From Benincasa hispida (Eukaryota; Streptophyta; Magnoliopsida; Cucurbitales; Cucurbitaceae), in NCBI RefSeq assembly GCF_009727055.1, contig NC_052359.1, positions 63,638,415-63,702,414 of the forward strand: a stretch of DNA of 64,000 nt, in the 5' to 3' direction. Every line of letters starts with the position of its first letter. The first letter of the stretch is position 1. The notes below the pieces were generated by a model. That model was not told where the DNA came from. It did no database searches and saw only the letters and a list, made by a program, of their open reading frames with translations. A program made the position numbers and the translations under genes. Shown one piece after another: positions 45,091 to 56,502 of the stretch.

Positions 45091-46587
45091 GTAACTAACT
45101 TTTGCCTATGAGGGTGGTCCTTTGATTTGTATGGGTGAGAGTGATCAGATCACCGACTCAACAAGCCTACAATTTTGGGAATTCGTCTGATTGGGGAGCT
45201 TAGAACACAGCTACACAAGATGGAATTCACTTCTTCCCCGAGGTAGGGGTAAGTAGATAAATTGCTCCCTTAAGGGCTGATTCTGAGTCTTGAACAATGT
45301 GGCGCTACACCCTCTCCTAGCCCGAGAGAGGGTTTAGTCATAATTGGAATATGATCTATTGTTTATTAGAGGGATCAGTGATACTTAAGGAATTAGATGT
45401 AACTACAGGGGCAAAACGGTAATTTGGCCTAGGAGTCATCGTACTATTGACTGGATATATCCAATGGACACAGAAATATATCTGTAGTGCGAAGAGTGCA
45501 GCTGTTGGTCTTTAGTGGAGTGTCGGACAATTAACGGATAGTGAATAATTTAATTAAAGGGTTTAATTAATTATTCATGTACGTTGGAGCGTCAAGCTAC
45601 AGGTCCATGGGTCCCTTTGGTAGCTCAATAGGATTAATTGAGAATCAATTTTGGGATTAATCTTAACGGATTAATTTGAATTGTTCAAATTGATAAAGGT
45701 ATTTAATTATATATGATATAATTAAGTTGATTCAATTATATGTGATATAATTGTCATGATGTATTTGATACATTATAGCTTAATGGAAGGAAATAAATAT
45801 TTGAATCAGATTCAAATATAGTTTATATGAATGAGATTCATAGTTGTTAAATTTAATATAAATATGATTTATATTAAATATCATATAAGAGAGAAAATAA
45901 ACTATAGTTTATATTATATGTGATACAATATTAAAACTATGGGTTATATGTTATATTTGATATATCATATAATTATATATATATATATAACTAACTTATC
46001 ATATATATATATATTATGATAAGTTAGTTATCATATTTATATTTATATTAATTATTATTTTAATAATAAGAAAGAGAGTTACAACTCCTTTCCCCTTCTT
46101 TTCTCTCCACCCACGTAAGTGGGTGGTAGTTATATATGGCAAGTAGAAAAGAAATACTTTTTCTTCTTCTTGCCAAGATTGTTGATTATGATAATGAGAA
46201 AACAACATAAGAGTTCTGTGTGTTTTTTTAGTTTTTAGAACACTTTAATTCCTTCTTCCTCTCCACAAAAGTTCCCTTGAATCGAAAATAGCCAAAACCC
46301 AACACTTCTGGGTTTTCACTCCGAGAATACCGAGGAAACCTTTGTGGTCATGTTCGTTCTTGTTCGAGGTTATTCTTGAAGAAAGTCTTCAAGGAGTTTG
46401 TGTTCGAGGGAAATCATGAAGAAAGGTCTTCAAAGATGAGGTGTCTGAAATCTTTTCATTAGCATGTTATAATTTATAATTAAATGCATATCTTGTTTCT
46501 TGTTTACTATAAAATTTATACTCGATGAAAAATGTTTGTTGGTCGATCCACTTCCGCTCAAGGTTCTCTTCTCATAGAGTTCCTTCA
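45091..46587 (+). mobile_element. Copia 5' LTR, plus orientation, 5' truncated
   Basis: Ends CTCATAGAGTTCCTTCA at 46587, three bases before an intact primer site. The first ~450 bp including TGTTGGG are lost; similarity starts at 45091-45100 in the middle of the LTR. Core sequence is at 45400-45500 on the plus strand ('gaagagtgcagctgttgg'). (TA)n tracts at 45975-46015. Confidence 0.82.
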
Positions 46588-46601
46588 ATTGGTATCAGAG
46601 C
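46588..46601 (+). promoter_or_regulatory. Primer-binding site, initiator tRNA-Met
   Basis: ATTGGTATCAGAGC directly follows the LTR. It is the standard 12-nt copia priming sequence TGGTATCAGAGC, here without mismatch. Confidence 0.92.
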
Positions 46602-48854
46602 CAAGTTGTAGGTTTCCAATTCTAAAATCCATTCATTTATTGAATCGTTTTACAGTAATGGTGGGTTTTATTTTCTGCATTCTGTTTCATGCAATGAATG
46701 GTTGTGGATGTAATTTATTGATGAATGTTTTGGGATAGAACTCTCTGTTTTAAGGCTTTCTTTGTTTACAATTTTGTTTGTAAAGGCCCCTGTATTTTTA
46801 GGCATTAATCATGCTATAGCGTCTGTATTTGTAAGTTTGAATCGCTCGTGTTGTTCTCATGAAGCTTAAAAGAAAGGTTGCAGAGCAATTTTTCGATCAT
46901 GTAGCTCTTGCTAAGTGATCTTGTAGCTTTTGCTACACGATCGTGTAACATTTGCTAAACGATCGTGTAGACTTTGCTACACGTTTGTGTAGTATTTGAT
47001 GCTACAAGATCGTGTAGACTTTGCTACACTATTGTGTAGCTTTTGCTACAAGATCACACAGTTTCTTGCTACATGATCACTACAAGATGATTTGTTGAAT
47101 GGCGGTTTGATTCGAGCGGTTCAAGACTCGTTCACCTATTTCGAACCGGATGATTCAAGCTTTTGTAGTAGTTAGCCTTTTAAGTTTTTTTAGAGGTCCT
47201 ATCCCAGTCCATCAACTGTTAATGTAAATATACATGCAATGTATGTTTAATATTATATGTCATAATGTATGTCATATAGTTTTAAAACGCACCATAGGTT
47301 ATGCATTTATATTCATGCATCGTTTTATATTATAAGTGTTATAATATATGAATATGCATGATTCTAAATTACATAAAGCATATTCATGCATCATATAGTA
47401 TAAATGTTATATTATATGTATGCATGCATTATAGCATATCCATGCATCATTTATATTATAATTGTTATAATATATAGTTGAATGGATGTATGGAAAGTAT
47501 GCTAAGTATGATTCATTACTTAGTTATATAATTGTTATATATTAGTAATGAATGAAGATTACATGAAGGATGACATTACCTTAGGTTAATTTATAAATGT
47601 TATAATTAATTGAATTATGTCAAGCATGCAATGGTTGTTTTTAATTGTTTCATTTATTTATAATTATTATAACTAAATGAAATTAGAATTAAAATCAATA
47701 ATTAAGAGTTGCATGGAAACCTTAGGCTATAATCATTTTTTAAAATTATTTTAAAATATGATTGAGATAGACCTAAGATCACATTTCTAATGAGATTAGA
47801 AATCTAAATTCAATCTTTTAATCGGTTTAATATGATTAAATTGATTCTTAATAAAAGATTAAATATGTAACAAATATATCTATAAGGTACCTTTTGGCTA
47901 AGACGAGTTCTGGCTAGGCTGAGATACTTAAGTTGATGGAAACTTCGCACCCCTACCTGGGAACCTACCTGGAAAGGTGAATTAGATAGATTTGTTACAT
48001 GAATGCAAATTTGATCAAAATCTATTAAAGAGTTTAATGAGACTTCAATCAAAATTGTTTAATCATGAAAGATAAGAGTTGTTTTTTAGCAAATTAAACA
48101 AACACTTTGATAAAATCAGTAGACAGATTTTTCCTTAAGTTAAATAACCCTAGATAGAACACTCAGTGGGAGGAAAATGGGGTATATGATACTTCATTTT
48201 AGCCTGTACACGTTTCTCCTTAAAAGTTCATACCATGAGATCTACACTTGGCCTCGAGACACCATGGGTGTCCCTCTATGGGTGGCATTTAGGTAGGTCA
48301 ATAACAAGATGAATGAAGAGAGTGTTTATAGTAAGTGGGAGCAGAACATGTGACAACACAACCCTCGGTCTCTCTCATTAGGTTAAATAAAGTTTCATGC
48401 ATCGCCTCCTGGCATCATGGGTGTCCCCCTAAAGGATGGTTGTATTGTATGACGCTTTATTCGATCTCCAAAATGGATAGGGTTGCTTTAATTTCATGTC
48501 CCAATTGGTTTTCCCTATGGTTGCCTCATTGGAGCGGAACTCTATAACCTAAAATGAGGGGTTACACTTACACAGAGTTGTTAAGGATGTTAACAAATTA
48601 TGGACCAAATAATGGTGGTTGTTAGTTATAGTGACAAGGTGTTGTTTCTGTCTAATGGTTGAGAATATCTCATTTCAGTGAAGGGGCACTTGATCACCCT
48701 ATGGTGACTTTTTTCCTACCTCATTGAAACATCATTGCAAAATAGATGTAACTTAGGGTAAGCTAGATTATTTTGCTAAAAACTGATTGATTTTCTTAAG
48801 CGATTTAATGCAAGTAGACTAAAATAGTTTGTTCTTTTTCAGTAAATTATTTAA
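46602..48854 (+). other. Copia 5' untranslated leader
   Basis: 2.25 kb between primer site and gag. Contains a CGATCG array (46894-47080), AT-rich 'atgcatgcat' words (47220-47480) and blocks shared with the leader at 25893-28433. No sense ORF was found. Confidence 0.65.
46894..47080. repeat. 22-bp tandem palindrome array in copia leader
   Basis: Units start at 46910, 46932, 46954, 46976, 47001, 47023, 47045 and 47068 (22, 22, 22, 25, 22, 22, 23 bp), preceded by a partial unit at 46894. Consensus is GCTACACGATCGTGTAG plus ACTTT; CTACACGATCGTGTAG is a perfect 16-bp palindrome. Central positions vary most (CGATCG, AGATCG, CGTTTG, CTATTG), whereas GCTA and TGTAG edges are kept. Confidence 0.9.
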
Positions 48855-48859
48855 ATGGT
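48855..48859. repeat. Target site duplication of gypsy LTR (left)
   Basis: 'atggt' before the LTR; partner 'atggc' at 58397-58401 is the gag start in the host copia. One mismatch. Confidence 0.6.
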
Positions 48860-50368
48860 TGATGCGTTGTGAATATGATGAAATAATGGTATATATTGCG
48901 ATGGTGGTGTTTGCGTTGTATATGCAAGTTTTCCTAACAAAATTCAAGTATAAATCCTGCTAGGTTGCCTGGTAAGCCCAGGGTCGAACACAGGGACTAT
49001 GGAGACAGTATGTGACGATAAATTCTGATTCCCTTGCGGTAACAATAAAAACGATAAGTTGGTAGGCATGTTTTTTTAAAATATAGATTCTATGCGGCGG
49101 AATTGAGAAAAGAGTTAATAACAGCGAAAGTTACAATGAATATGCGGGGAACGGTTTGAGAAGAGATTTAACTAACACTTCCTAAGATTGCGATCATGCT
49201 ACACACATACAACAGCAGGTCATCTCTCAATGAAAATGTTATAGCTCTTAATTTTAGGATGCATGCGATGTATACGATGATGTCTATAGGACTTATGTCT
49301 AAGCCTCTATTCTTGTCTATGCGATGATGAATGACACACACATACACAAGGCGACCGCATACTATCATATCCTATTTCTAGGGTGCATGCGATGCATGTT
49401 AGCAAACAGAACTTATCTTTAAGTTTCTATCTCTTGCTTATGCGGTTCTAATCTAACTTTCTCAAGCCTAGATTCTAACTTAACTATCTCAAGTCTAAGT
49501 TCTTTCTTTAGACTACTCTCTCAAGTATCTCGAAAGGGTGATGGACGTATACATAAGACAAGATAATTGCATAAAATGAAGATCTTAGGTCATGCTAGCT
49601 AAGTGCTTCTCAACCCATTCGAAAGTTTAGTTACTCATGCTTAATGTAAAGAGAGTGAACCGATGTGGAGATGCAAATTCTATTTTATAAATAAAATAAG
49701 AATACATAATGACAATGGAAAGTAGGGATGGTGAGCCTGGTAGCAATGTCTTGCTTCCCAAGGCTTTTACACTGTGTTTTTGTTTACTCTGCCCAAAAGA
49801 ATGTTCTTGCTTTTGAAAGAGTCGGCCCTCTCTCCGTTCCCAACGCTTCCCGACACTTTCTCGAGCTAATCAGGAACAATCTTTCGGCGTCTTCTCTCTT
49901 CACTTGCCTCCGCCTTCTAAGTATAAAATTACAGACTACTGCTATCTATTATCTCTATGTATATGGCGAAAGAGAACTCCAAAATTCTGAACTGCTGAAC
50001 TTCTTTAACGAAGGCGGCCTTCGGTATTTATAGAGCTTCAAGACGAAGAGCTTTTCTCTCAAATGATTGCACTGATGGGATGTCATTAAATCTCCGTCTG
50101 ATGTGCCAATTAATTGTCAACGAAAAGTTGAGTGTACTTGCTATAGTGTGTCGTTAACGGCTTATCAACTAAATTCGGATTCGACCGTCATCATCTTTCT
50201 GTCCCATCATGATTTATTAAGCTTTCACCTTGATGCGTCATCTTTATGCGACCACCTTCTTGAGCAGATCTTCGCAAACGCATACAATCGCATACTTTGC
50301 GGTCGCAATCTTCTAATAGGCTTGGACGCTGAATTCCTTGGATCGCAATTCTGCCTTGCACTAACGCA

Positions 50369-50382
50369 CACTAGATGAAATT
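50369..50382 (+). repeat. CACTA terminal inverted repeat, left
   Basis: CACTAGATGAAATT; pairs with 58211-58224. Confidence 0.9.
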
Positions 50383-50690
50383 TGGGCTTTAATGTTGGTT
50401 GGCAACCAACATTAAAGATAGTGTTATTAAAGCTCTTTAATGTCGGTTTTAAACTGACATTAAAGGGCTACAATAACACCAATAACACATCCTTCAATGT
50501 TGGTTGCAACCGACATTAAAGGTCTTTAATGTCGGTTGCAACCAACATTGAAGGATGTGTTATTGGTGTTATTGCAGCGGTTGCAACCGACATTACAGGT
50601 CTTTAGTGATTAAAGCCTGTTGGTTGCAACCGACATTAAAGCCTGTTTTTTTTTAATTCTTAACCGACATTGAAGTCCGAATCTGTCCGT
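50383..50690. repeat. CACTA left subterminal repeats
   Basis: At least nine copies of (C)TTTAATGT(C/T)GGTT in alternating orientation, many as back-to-back halves joined by GCAACC or AAAC. Such repeats are the usual binding sites for the element's own DNA-binding protein. Confidence 0.85.
50471..50574. repeat. Perfect palindrome, 51-bp arms, 2-bp loop
   Basis: Arms 50471-50521 and 50524-50574 are exact reverse complements around 'gt' (50522-50523). They begin 'caataacaccaataacaca' and turn at 'cattaaag'. Beyond the arms pairing becomes imperfect. Confidence 0.93.
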
Positions 50691-51329
50691 TTTTCTAAAT
50701 TCTGTTGCCGAATCCATCTTTTTGGTCAAATTTTTTAAAAACGACATTATATGTCTCGTGTTGGGTCAGGAAATGTCCGTCATTGTTTTATATTAAAAAG
50801 TATAAAAAAAAATTTCATGGCGAGCCCATCAATATTTGTCTTCCACCTATGAATTTATCCACAAACAAGAATCAATATTTCCAATCCATTACATATACTC
50901 ATCAATATTTGTCTCCCACCTATAAATTTATCCACCAAAATTTACAAAACAATACCAGAACTAGACTTTCATAAAATACAGCTTACACCAAAGCCATCAT
51001 TTCTCTCATTCACAAATATCAATTAGTACTAATTCCATGAATACTTAACATCGAATACCCCATGAACACAAAAAATATATTATACATAAATCTTCCAATA
51101 ATAAACAAATCATAAACCTTATGAATTTATCCACAAACAAGAATCACAATACCAGAACCAGACTTTCGTAGAATACTTACACCAAGCCATCATTTCTCTC
51201 ATTCACAAATATCATATTAGTACTAATTCCATTCACAAAGATCATGGTTAGATAAATTTACATTCATTCTAAGTTAACATTTACATTCTATTGAGACAGA
51301 AAACAAGAATTACATTATTACACAAATCG
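50691..51329. other. CACTA non-coding 3' region
   Basis: AT-rich; contains a diverged local duplication: 'catcaatatttgtctcccacctat' type at 50828 and 50901, and 'acaatacca-gaac-agactttc' at 50950 and 51147. No ORF supported. Confidence 0.5.
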
Positions 51330-52130
51330 GCCAATAAAACTTGCCCATTGGATCCGAATTGCTTCGATCTCTCCTTGTGTATATGGATATTTTGTATTGA
51401 ACTACAAAAAGGGAAAAAAAAAAAGATAAATTCAACATAATTTTACGTCCATTTATTAAATTAAAGCTAGTACTATATAAAAAATAAATAATTTACGTAT
51501 GAGGCTAGTAATAGGAGTAGTAGGATTATGCACTATTTCGTGTATATACTTTTGCACATAGTACCTGCATCCTATAGAATCTAATTGACGAGGGCATTGC
51601 ATATAAAGAAGTTGAAAACAATTGTTAAATTGTTATAAAAAAGTCAAATGGACATAAATTGTTAAAAAATGAATGCAAATTTACCTTTACAGGTTTCCAT
51701 TTTGGAAAAGACCGATAGTGTTGAAGATCGTGCTTGGCGTGCCATGTTTTCAATCCACTAAATAGTTTTAAAATATTAGTTAAACATAAATACTTCAATT
51801 AAGAGCTAAGAAAGTTCAATTACACTTACATATTTATAACTCCATGGAAATCCTCTTGAACCTTACTTCGAAGAGAGTCCAAAACAAAAACACAATTTTC
51901 TTGTAGATTGATTACAATCAATATCCAATGTTAACTATAATAAGCAACAATTTTGAAATATTAGTACGTGTATAATGCAAATTAAAAATAACTTAAGAAC
52001 TTGTATCTACTTACCCTGTGTTATATGGAATGAGAACTAATTGGTCTAAATTAGCCAATTCTAGTTGATTGGCTAAATTTCTGGATCAGATATCTTGAGA
52101 CTTCATGTGTAGCGATATTCTTGCTTGATC
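51330..52130 (-). pseudogene. Ulp1-like (C48) protease domain of CACTA second gene
   Basis: In minus order: 'HWILIVINLQENCVFVLDSL' (about 51932-51875) gives the His-Trp and Asp of a Ulp1-type cysteine protease. After an apparent intron come 'LKTWHAKHDLQHYRSFPKW' (about 51757-51700) and 'CPRQLDSIGCRYYVQKYI' (51599-51547), the catalytic-Cys segment (families usually have QxDxxxCGYYV; here Gly to Arg). It ends with 'KYPYTQGEIEAIRIQWANFI' near 51395-51340. Such domains form the C-terminus of the second ORF in many plant CACTA elements. It is separated from its N-terminal half (52300-53211) by introns and a few stops. SUMO-protease activity is not implied. Confidence 0.7.
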
Positions 52131-52299
52131 AATTATAAAAAAACTTCCCAAAGATACCTAACCAAAGTAAAATTTATTATTTATCAACATGAAACAAAGT
52201 ATACATGAGTGAATCTAGATGAGTAATACTTACCAATGTATGTCAAAATACACATGTAGCTCTTATTTCAACCATATTGCAATATTGGAGCAGATTATC

Positions 52300-53149
52300 G
52301 CGACCTAAATAAATAAATTTGTCTCTTCCAAATATATGCTCGTCCAAAGTGATACGGATCATGTCTACATCGTTCATGTTATGCATGGCATGTCCGTTCA
52401 ATAGTTTGATAGTACCATTAGCGTTAGTATATTTGAAGGACTGGCTGAAGCTCTTAATTGGTGAACGATCCTACCATAACCAAAGTTACAAAAATTCAAA
52501 GTAGGAAAAATAATAAATAACCAAACTTATATATTGAAAAGGAGACATACTTTTTTCTCGTAAACCATAATTACAAGTTCGCAAGGCCATTTTACGAAGT
52601 TGCCCATTGCTTGCTTTAAGAACTTTATTTTACCTTTCACAGGAATTGGTATAGGCAAATCTTCTCCAATGACAATGTCAATCCGAACTTTAACAGTTAA
52701 GCATGACATATCATCATCAAATGTTGTGGCTACTGCAAAAATATTATCTACAGTTCCTATAGCTAAGTGGCATGGTGTCCCCTTAACAAATTTAAAAGAA
52801 CTTATGTCATGCATGGTTTAGAAAACATACCGCTACACAATAAAAAAATTTGTCTTTTAAATGGTTTGGAACTCTTTTCCAAGAATCATACGTTATAGGA
52901 ATTTGTTGTTAAACACAAACTTCTATATAACTTTGCATCTTCTTTGCTCCAGATCCAACCGATTGTCCATGTTCATTATAATCGATGGTGAACTGTTGCT
53001 CAGATGTTCTTATTTGTGCCAACTCAGACATTGTAGTTGGGCCACGTGGTATACTTATTCTGCAATATTTTTGTGGGATCATATTTCTATCATCCTTGCT
53101 GCTACTTGTTGAAGTTTCCATGTCAATCTGCAAAAAAAAAAAAAAAACA

Positions 53150-53180
<31 letters not shown>

Positions 53181-53182
53181 CA

Positions 53183-53211
<29 letters not shown>
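52300..53211 (-). pseudogene. CACTA second gene, N-terminal part (DUF8039-like)
   Basis: Minus order: 'MIPQKYCRISIPRGPTTMSE' (about 53090-53030) and 'TIDYNEHGQSVGSGAKKMQS' (53000-52940) match the start of the En/Spm-type second ORF ('RGPT.M..L' and 'YN..GQ.VG'). Then 'YDSWKRVPNHL' (52890-52860, around an exon edge), 'GTPCHLAIGTVDNIFAVATT' (52780-52720), 'GNFVKWPCELVI' (52605-52570) with the Trp-Pro motif, and after a further intron 'NGHAMHNMNDVDMIRI' (52400-52350). Segments lie in different frames separated by plausible introns. It should feed into the Ulp1-like part to the left. Confidence 0.7.
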
Positions 53212-53213
<2 letters not shown>

Positions 53214-53225
53214 AAACAAAAAAAC
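53131..53225. repeat. (CAAAA)n simple repeat
   Basis: A-rich pentanucleotide tract in an intron or spacer of the CACTA element. ORFs reading through it (Lys/Gln/Asn/Thr or Phe/Cys runs) are artefacts. Confidence 0.9.
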
Positions 53226-53546
53226 ATTACTCACACAAAAAACATATAATCTTAATATTTAAATACATATAACCATAGTAAATGACATACCATGTTTAAT
53301 ACATTATTTATCAACCCATCGACCCTCATAATCATGTCTAATGTATGTAGATGTTGTATCATCAATCTCAGTAAATGTATCAACATTGGGCATTCTTTGC
53401 ATACCTCCATAACCACACTCTTGTAGCATATCTCTTATTTCATCTTCATAAAAATCATCCTCAATTGTTCATTGTGGAGATGTTAAAACATTTGACCACC
53501 CCGAATTTGTGGGGTCTTTTACATAGAACTTGTTTTGCTTGAGAGG

Positions 53547-53873
53547 CTAAAATAAATGGGTCGATTTATGTCCAATACGATTGAGGTCCACAATAGTAAA
53601 CCCAAACTCGTCTGTTTTGACTCTAGTTCTATTCTTAACCCAATTACGTTTGAATAAAATAAATGATAATCCATGATAGTCAAGCTCCCATATTTCTTGT
53701 ATTACACCATAAAAGGTCATATCTAACATGACGGGTCTTTTATCCTTAGCACTAGAGACTTGCATTGTGGTAGCCGTTATACTACCTCCACTATTTTGAA
53801 CCCTCCTAACATCATCGTGAATCTTTGTGTGATAGTAGTAGTCATTGACCACATAACAAGAATATTTTGCCAC
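53547..53873 (-). pseudogene. CACTA tnp2 transposase, DUF4216 exon
   Basis: 108-codon open segment with 'VQNSGGSITATTMQVSSAKD', 'DMTFYGVIQEIWELDYHGLS' and 'DEFGFTIVDLNRIGHKS'. This is the conserved FYGVI.EI.ELDY...LFK..WV core of DUF4216, the C-terminal domain of tnp2-type transposases. It follows DUF4218 (54294-54734) after about 420 bp. The C-terminal Val-Phe-Tyr motif is recognisable only as weak remnants left of 53547. Confidence 0.85.
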
Positions 53874-54293
53874 AGTTGGACAAGGCTCATTAGCTATCTA
53901 TCTCAAAGAAGGCGATATGGAATTTTTAGGAACTTCGAGAGCTAGTGCAACCTACGATATATTTTAGTAGTTAACATTTAATTATACATCAAATAGTAGG
54001 TCTCTAGAGATTACCCATGTGGACAACCACCGACTGAATGTACGATTATGCTCTTCTTGAAGCCACTTTCTACTTTTATTTTTACCAAAATTGAGCTTAG
54101 ACAAAATATCCATATGTTGCCTATTATAAATGACAAAGTTAGTAGATTATTGAATAATCAAGTAACCTATAAGATAGAGATCTGCATACTCGACGTAAGG
54201 AAGCACATCATTTACATTTTGCATGACATAAAGATGAGCTTAATCCAACTCATCCTTACTCGACCTGATAAAAGAAGCAAATGACATGTTCTA

Positions 54294-54734
54294 TCAATGT
54301 TTGAATTCGCTTTTTTTTGTTGATGAGTTTAGCCCAATAGAATTAACACCAGATACGAATTCAGAACAAAACTCTATAGTCTCTTCAACTATATAATTTT
54401 CTCCAACATATCCTTCTAGTCGATTTCTATTTCGTACATAAGTTTTCAACACTTTCATGTATTGTTCAAATGGATACATCCACCTCAAATAAACAGGTCC
54501 ACAAAACTCAACTTTTCTTACGAGATGCACTACAAGGTGTACCATTATTGTGAAGAATGATGGAGGAAAATACTTCTCTAAGAGGTATAGAGTGACAACG
54601 ATATCCTCTTGCATATCCTTTAACTGAGATGAATCGATCGCGTTGCAACATATAACATTAAAGAAGAAGTATAGGCGAGTAATTGCAAGTCTTAAATGTT
54701 TGGGTAAAACATCACGGTGGCTACTGGTAATCAT
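54294..54734 (-). pseudogene. CACTA tnp2 transposase, DUF4218 segment
   Basis: 146-codon frame starting within the domain: 'SHRDVLPKHLRLAITRLYFF' through 'LEKYFPPSFFTIMVHLVVHL' and 'GPVYLRWMYPFEQYMKVLKT' to 'YVGENYIVEETIEFCSEFV'. These are the hallmark FPP.FF..M.HL and RWMYP.ER.M...K phrases of DUF4218 (Glu-Arg is Glu-Gln here). A frameshift at about 54745 separates it from the upstream block. Confidence 0.88.
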
Positions 54735-54755
54735 TGTTGCATAAGAACGTGATGG

Positions 54756-55846
54756 TCATGCGACTTTAAGTCCGTAAAGTTTCAAATATGTGAGCGACAC
54801 TAAAATTTGAATGTTCGATGAATAGCCTTCAGGTACTTTAATTTCTGATAGTACCTTACAAAAGCTCAATTTCTCAGCTCGTGTTAATGTATAACATGCG
54901 GGAGGTAAAAGGACTTTTTTCTCTCCTACTTGAGGGGCTAACTCTGATCTAATGTTCAGTTCCACCAAATCTAATCGAGTGTTTATTCCATCCTTTGTTT
55001 TACCAGGAATATCAAGAAATGTGCAAATAAGATTTTCATATACATTCTTTTCAATGTGCATCACATCTAAACAATGTCGCACGTCAAGATACTTCCAGTA
55101 TTCTAACTCGAAAAGAATAGATTTTTTCTTCCAATAAGTTGTAGTGCTATATCCACTGTTCTTTTCTTTGATACTTTTCTTACCAAATGAATATTGATAC
55201 TTACTTGTTTCTACAAGAATATCTTCCCCACTCAATGGTTCTGGACCAAATTCTAATTCTTGTGCACCATTAAAAGCTTTCTCTCCACATATGATGGCGG
55301 TATAGAAACTTACGATGCCCGAGATATGCCATCCTCTTCCTTTTTGGTAAATAAGTGGGTGAAGAATTCTCTCTACAAATTGGACATGCATGATATCCTT
55401 TAACCGTACAACCACACAAGTTACCATATACAGGAAAATTATTAATGGTCCATAATAAAATGGCTTTAAGCATGAAACGTTATTCTTCATATGCATCGTA
55501 ACATTCTACCCCATATTTCCAAAGTTTTTTCAAGTCATCTACTAACAGAGCTAAATAAACATCTATCATTTCCCGATTGTTTAGGACCATATATTAGTGC
55601 AATCAACATCAAAAATTTTTGCTTCATGCACAACCATGGAGGTAGATTGTACGTCACTAACATCACTGGCCAACAACTATATCTACTACTAAGATCTCCA
55701 TGTGGATGTATCCCATCTGTCGAAAGAGCAAGACGAAGATTTCTAGGTTCTGACCCAAACTCTGACCACAAATTGTCTATTGTTTTCCACGATAGGGCAT
55801 CTTTGGGATGTTTTAATAAACCATTTGTTTCTTTTTTTTTTAGCAT
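54756..55846 (-). pseudogene. CACTA tnp2 transposase, Transposase_21 core
   Basis: Two open segments, 55846-55535 and 55496-54756, separated by a frameshift. The first has 'LRLALSTDGIHPHGDLSSRY' (the LA.STDG.NPF motif) and 'LPPWLCMKQKFLMLIALIYG'. The second has, across frames, the Cys-x2-Cys segment 'GYHACPIC', 'YLGHRKFL' and 'YWKYLDVRHCLDVMHIEKNV' followed by 'YENLICTFLDIPGKTKDG'. These are the signature motifs of the CACTA tnp2 catalytic core. The breaks mean no full-length protein. Confidence 0.9.
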
Positions 55847-55903
55847 ACCACGTCAAATCTTGGAATTGGGGGGAAATACCACATGACTTTTGCTGGGATA
55901 TTC

Positions 55904-56502
55904 TTAGCCATTTCGTTTAAATTTTTTTTTAAGCTTCCATCTTGACGTACCACAAATGGGGCATACATTTGCATTAGAGAGTTCTTTTCTAAACAAACAA
56001 CAATCATTTCTACATGCTTGAATCTTTTCGTACTTCATTCCAAGAGTACCCAACATCTTTTTTGCTTCATAAGTAGAATTTGGAATTTCATTAGGACTAC
56101 GTAATACGTCATGAATTAATTCCAACAACTCAGTGAAACTCTTATCGCTCCATCCAAATTTAGCTTTTAAATTATATAACTTTACCAATGTAGATAGGAA
56201 AAAGTTTTACAATTTGGGTACAATGGTTTCTTTGCATCATCTAATAATTCTTCAAAATTATCGGATTTTCCACTAAAATAGTTATTGTATGCAACCTCAA
56301 ACATTCCAATTGTGTCATCAACATCAACATTATCCTCATCAACTTCGTCTCTTTCACTAGTAGACACATTTTCATTGTTTCTCTTAATCGGTAATGATTC
56401 ACCGTGAAAAATCCATGTCTGATAACTTTGATCTATACCATTAAAAAATAAGTGCTCTCTTATTTTGTTCACATCTAGAGTCTTTGCATTAACACACTTC
56501 AA
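55904..56502 (-). pseudogene. CACTA tnp2 transposase, N-terminal part
   Basis: 56502-56182 reads 'CVNAKTLDVNKIREHLFFNG' and 'YQTWIFHGES', the end of the transposase-associated N-terminal domain (HL...G....Y..W..HGE), then an acidic spacer. 56188-55904 continues 'GWSDKSFTELLELIHDVL' and 'CRNDCCLFRKELSNANVCPI' with the paired Cys motif and 'RWK', in another frame; the two frames overlap at 56182-56188. The true start codon upstream of 56502 is not evident. Confidence 0.85.

Noticed and set aside
46588..46601. A tRNA gene at primer-binding sites
   Set aside because: Only the 3' complement of initiator tRNA-Met is present; no tRNA body.
46894..47080. CRISPR array
   Set aside because: Repeats are 22 bp without unique spacers, in a plant retrotransposon leader.
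49728..50378. ORFs of 101 and 91 codons as host genes
   Set aside because: They lie inside the gypsy solo LTR, lack any motif, and would be cut by the CACTA end.
53040..53110. Telomere-like or centromeric satellite DNA in the window
   Set aside because: No TTTAGGG arrays and no ~170-180-bp tandem monomers were seen anywhere.
52909..53272. ORFs reading through the CAAAA tract (Lys/Thr/Asn-rich or Phe/Cys-rich proteins)
   Set aside because: They are produced by a simple repeat; only the left part of the minus frame (52909-53110) belongs to the CACTA second gene.
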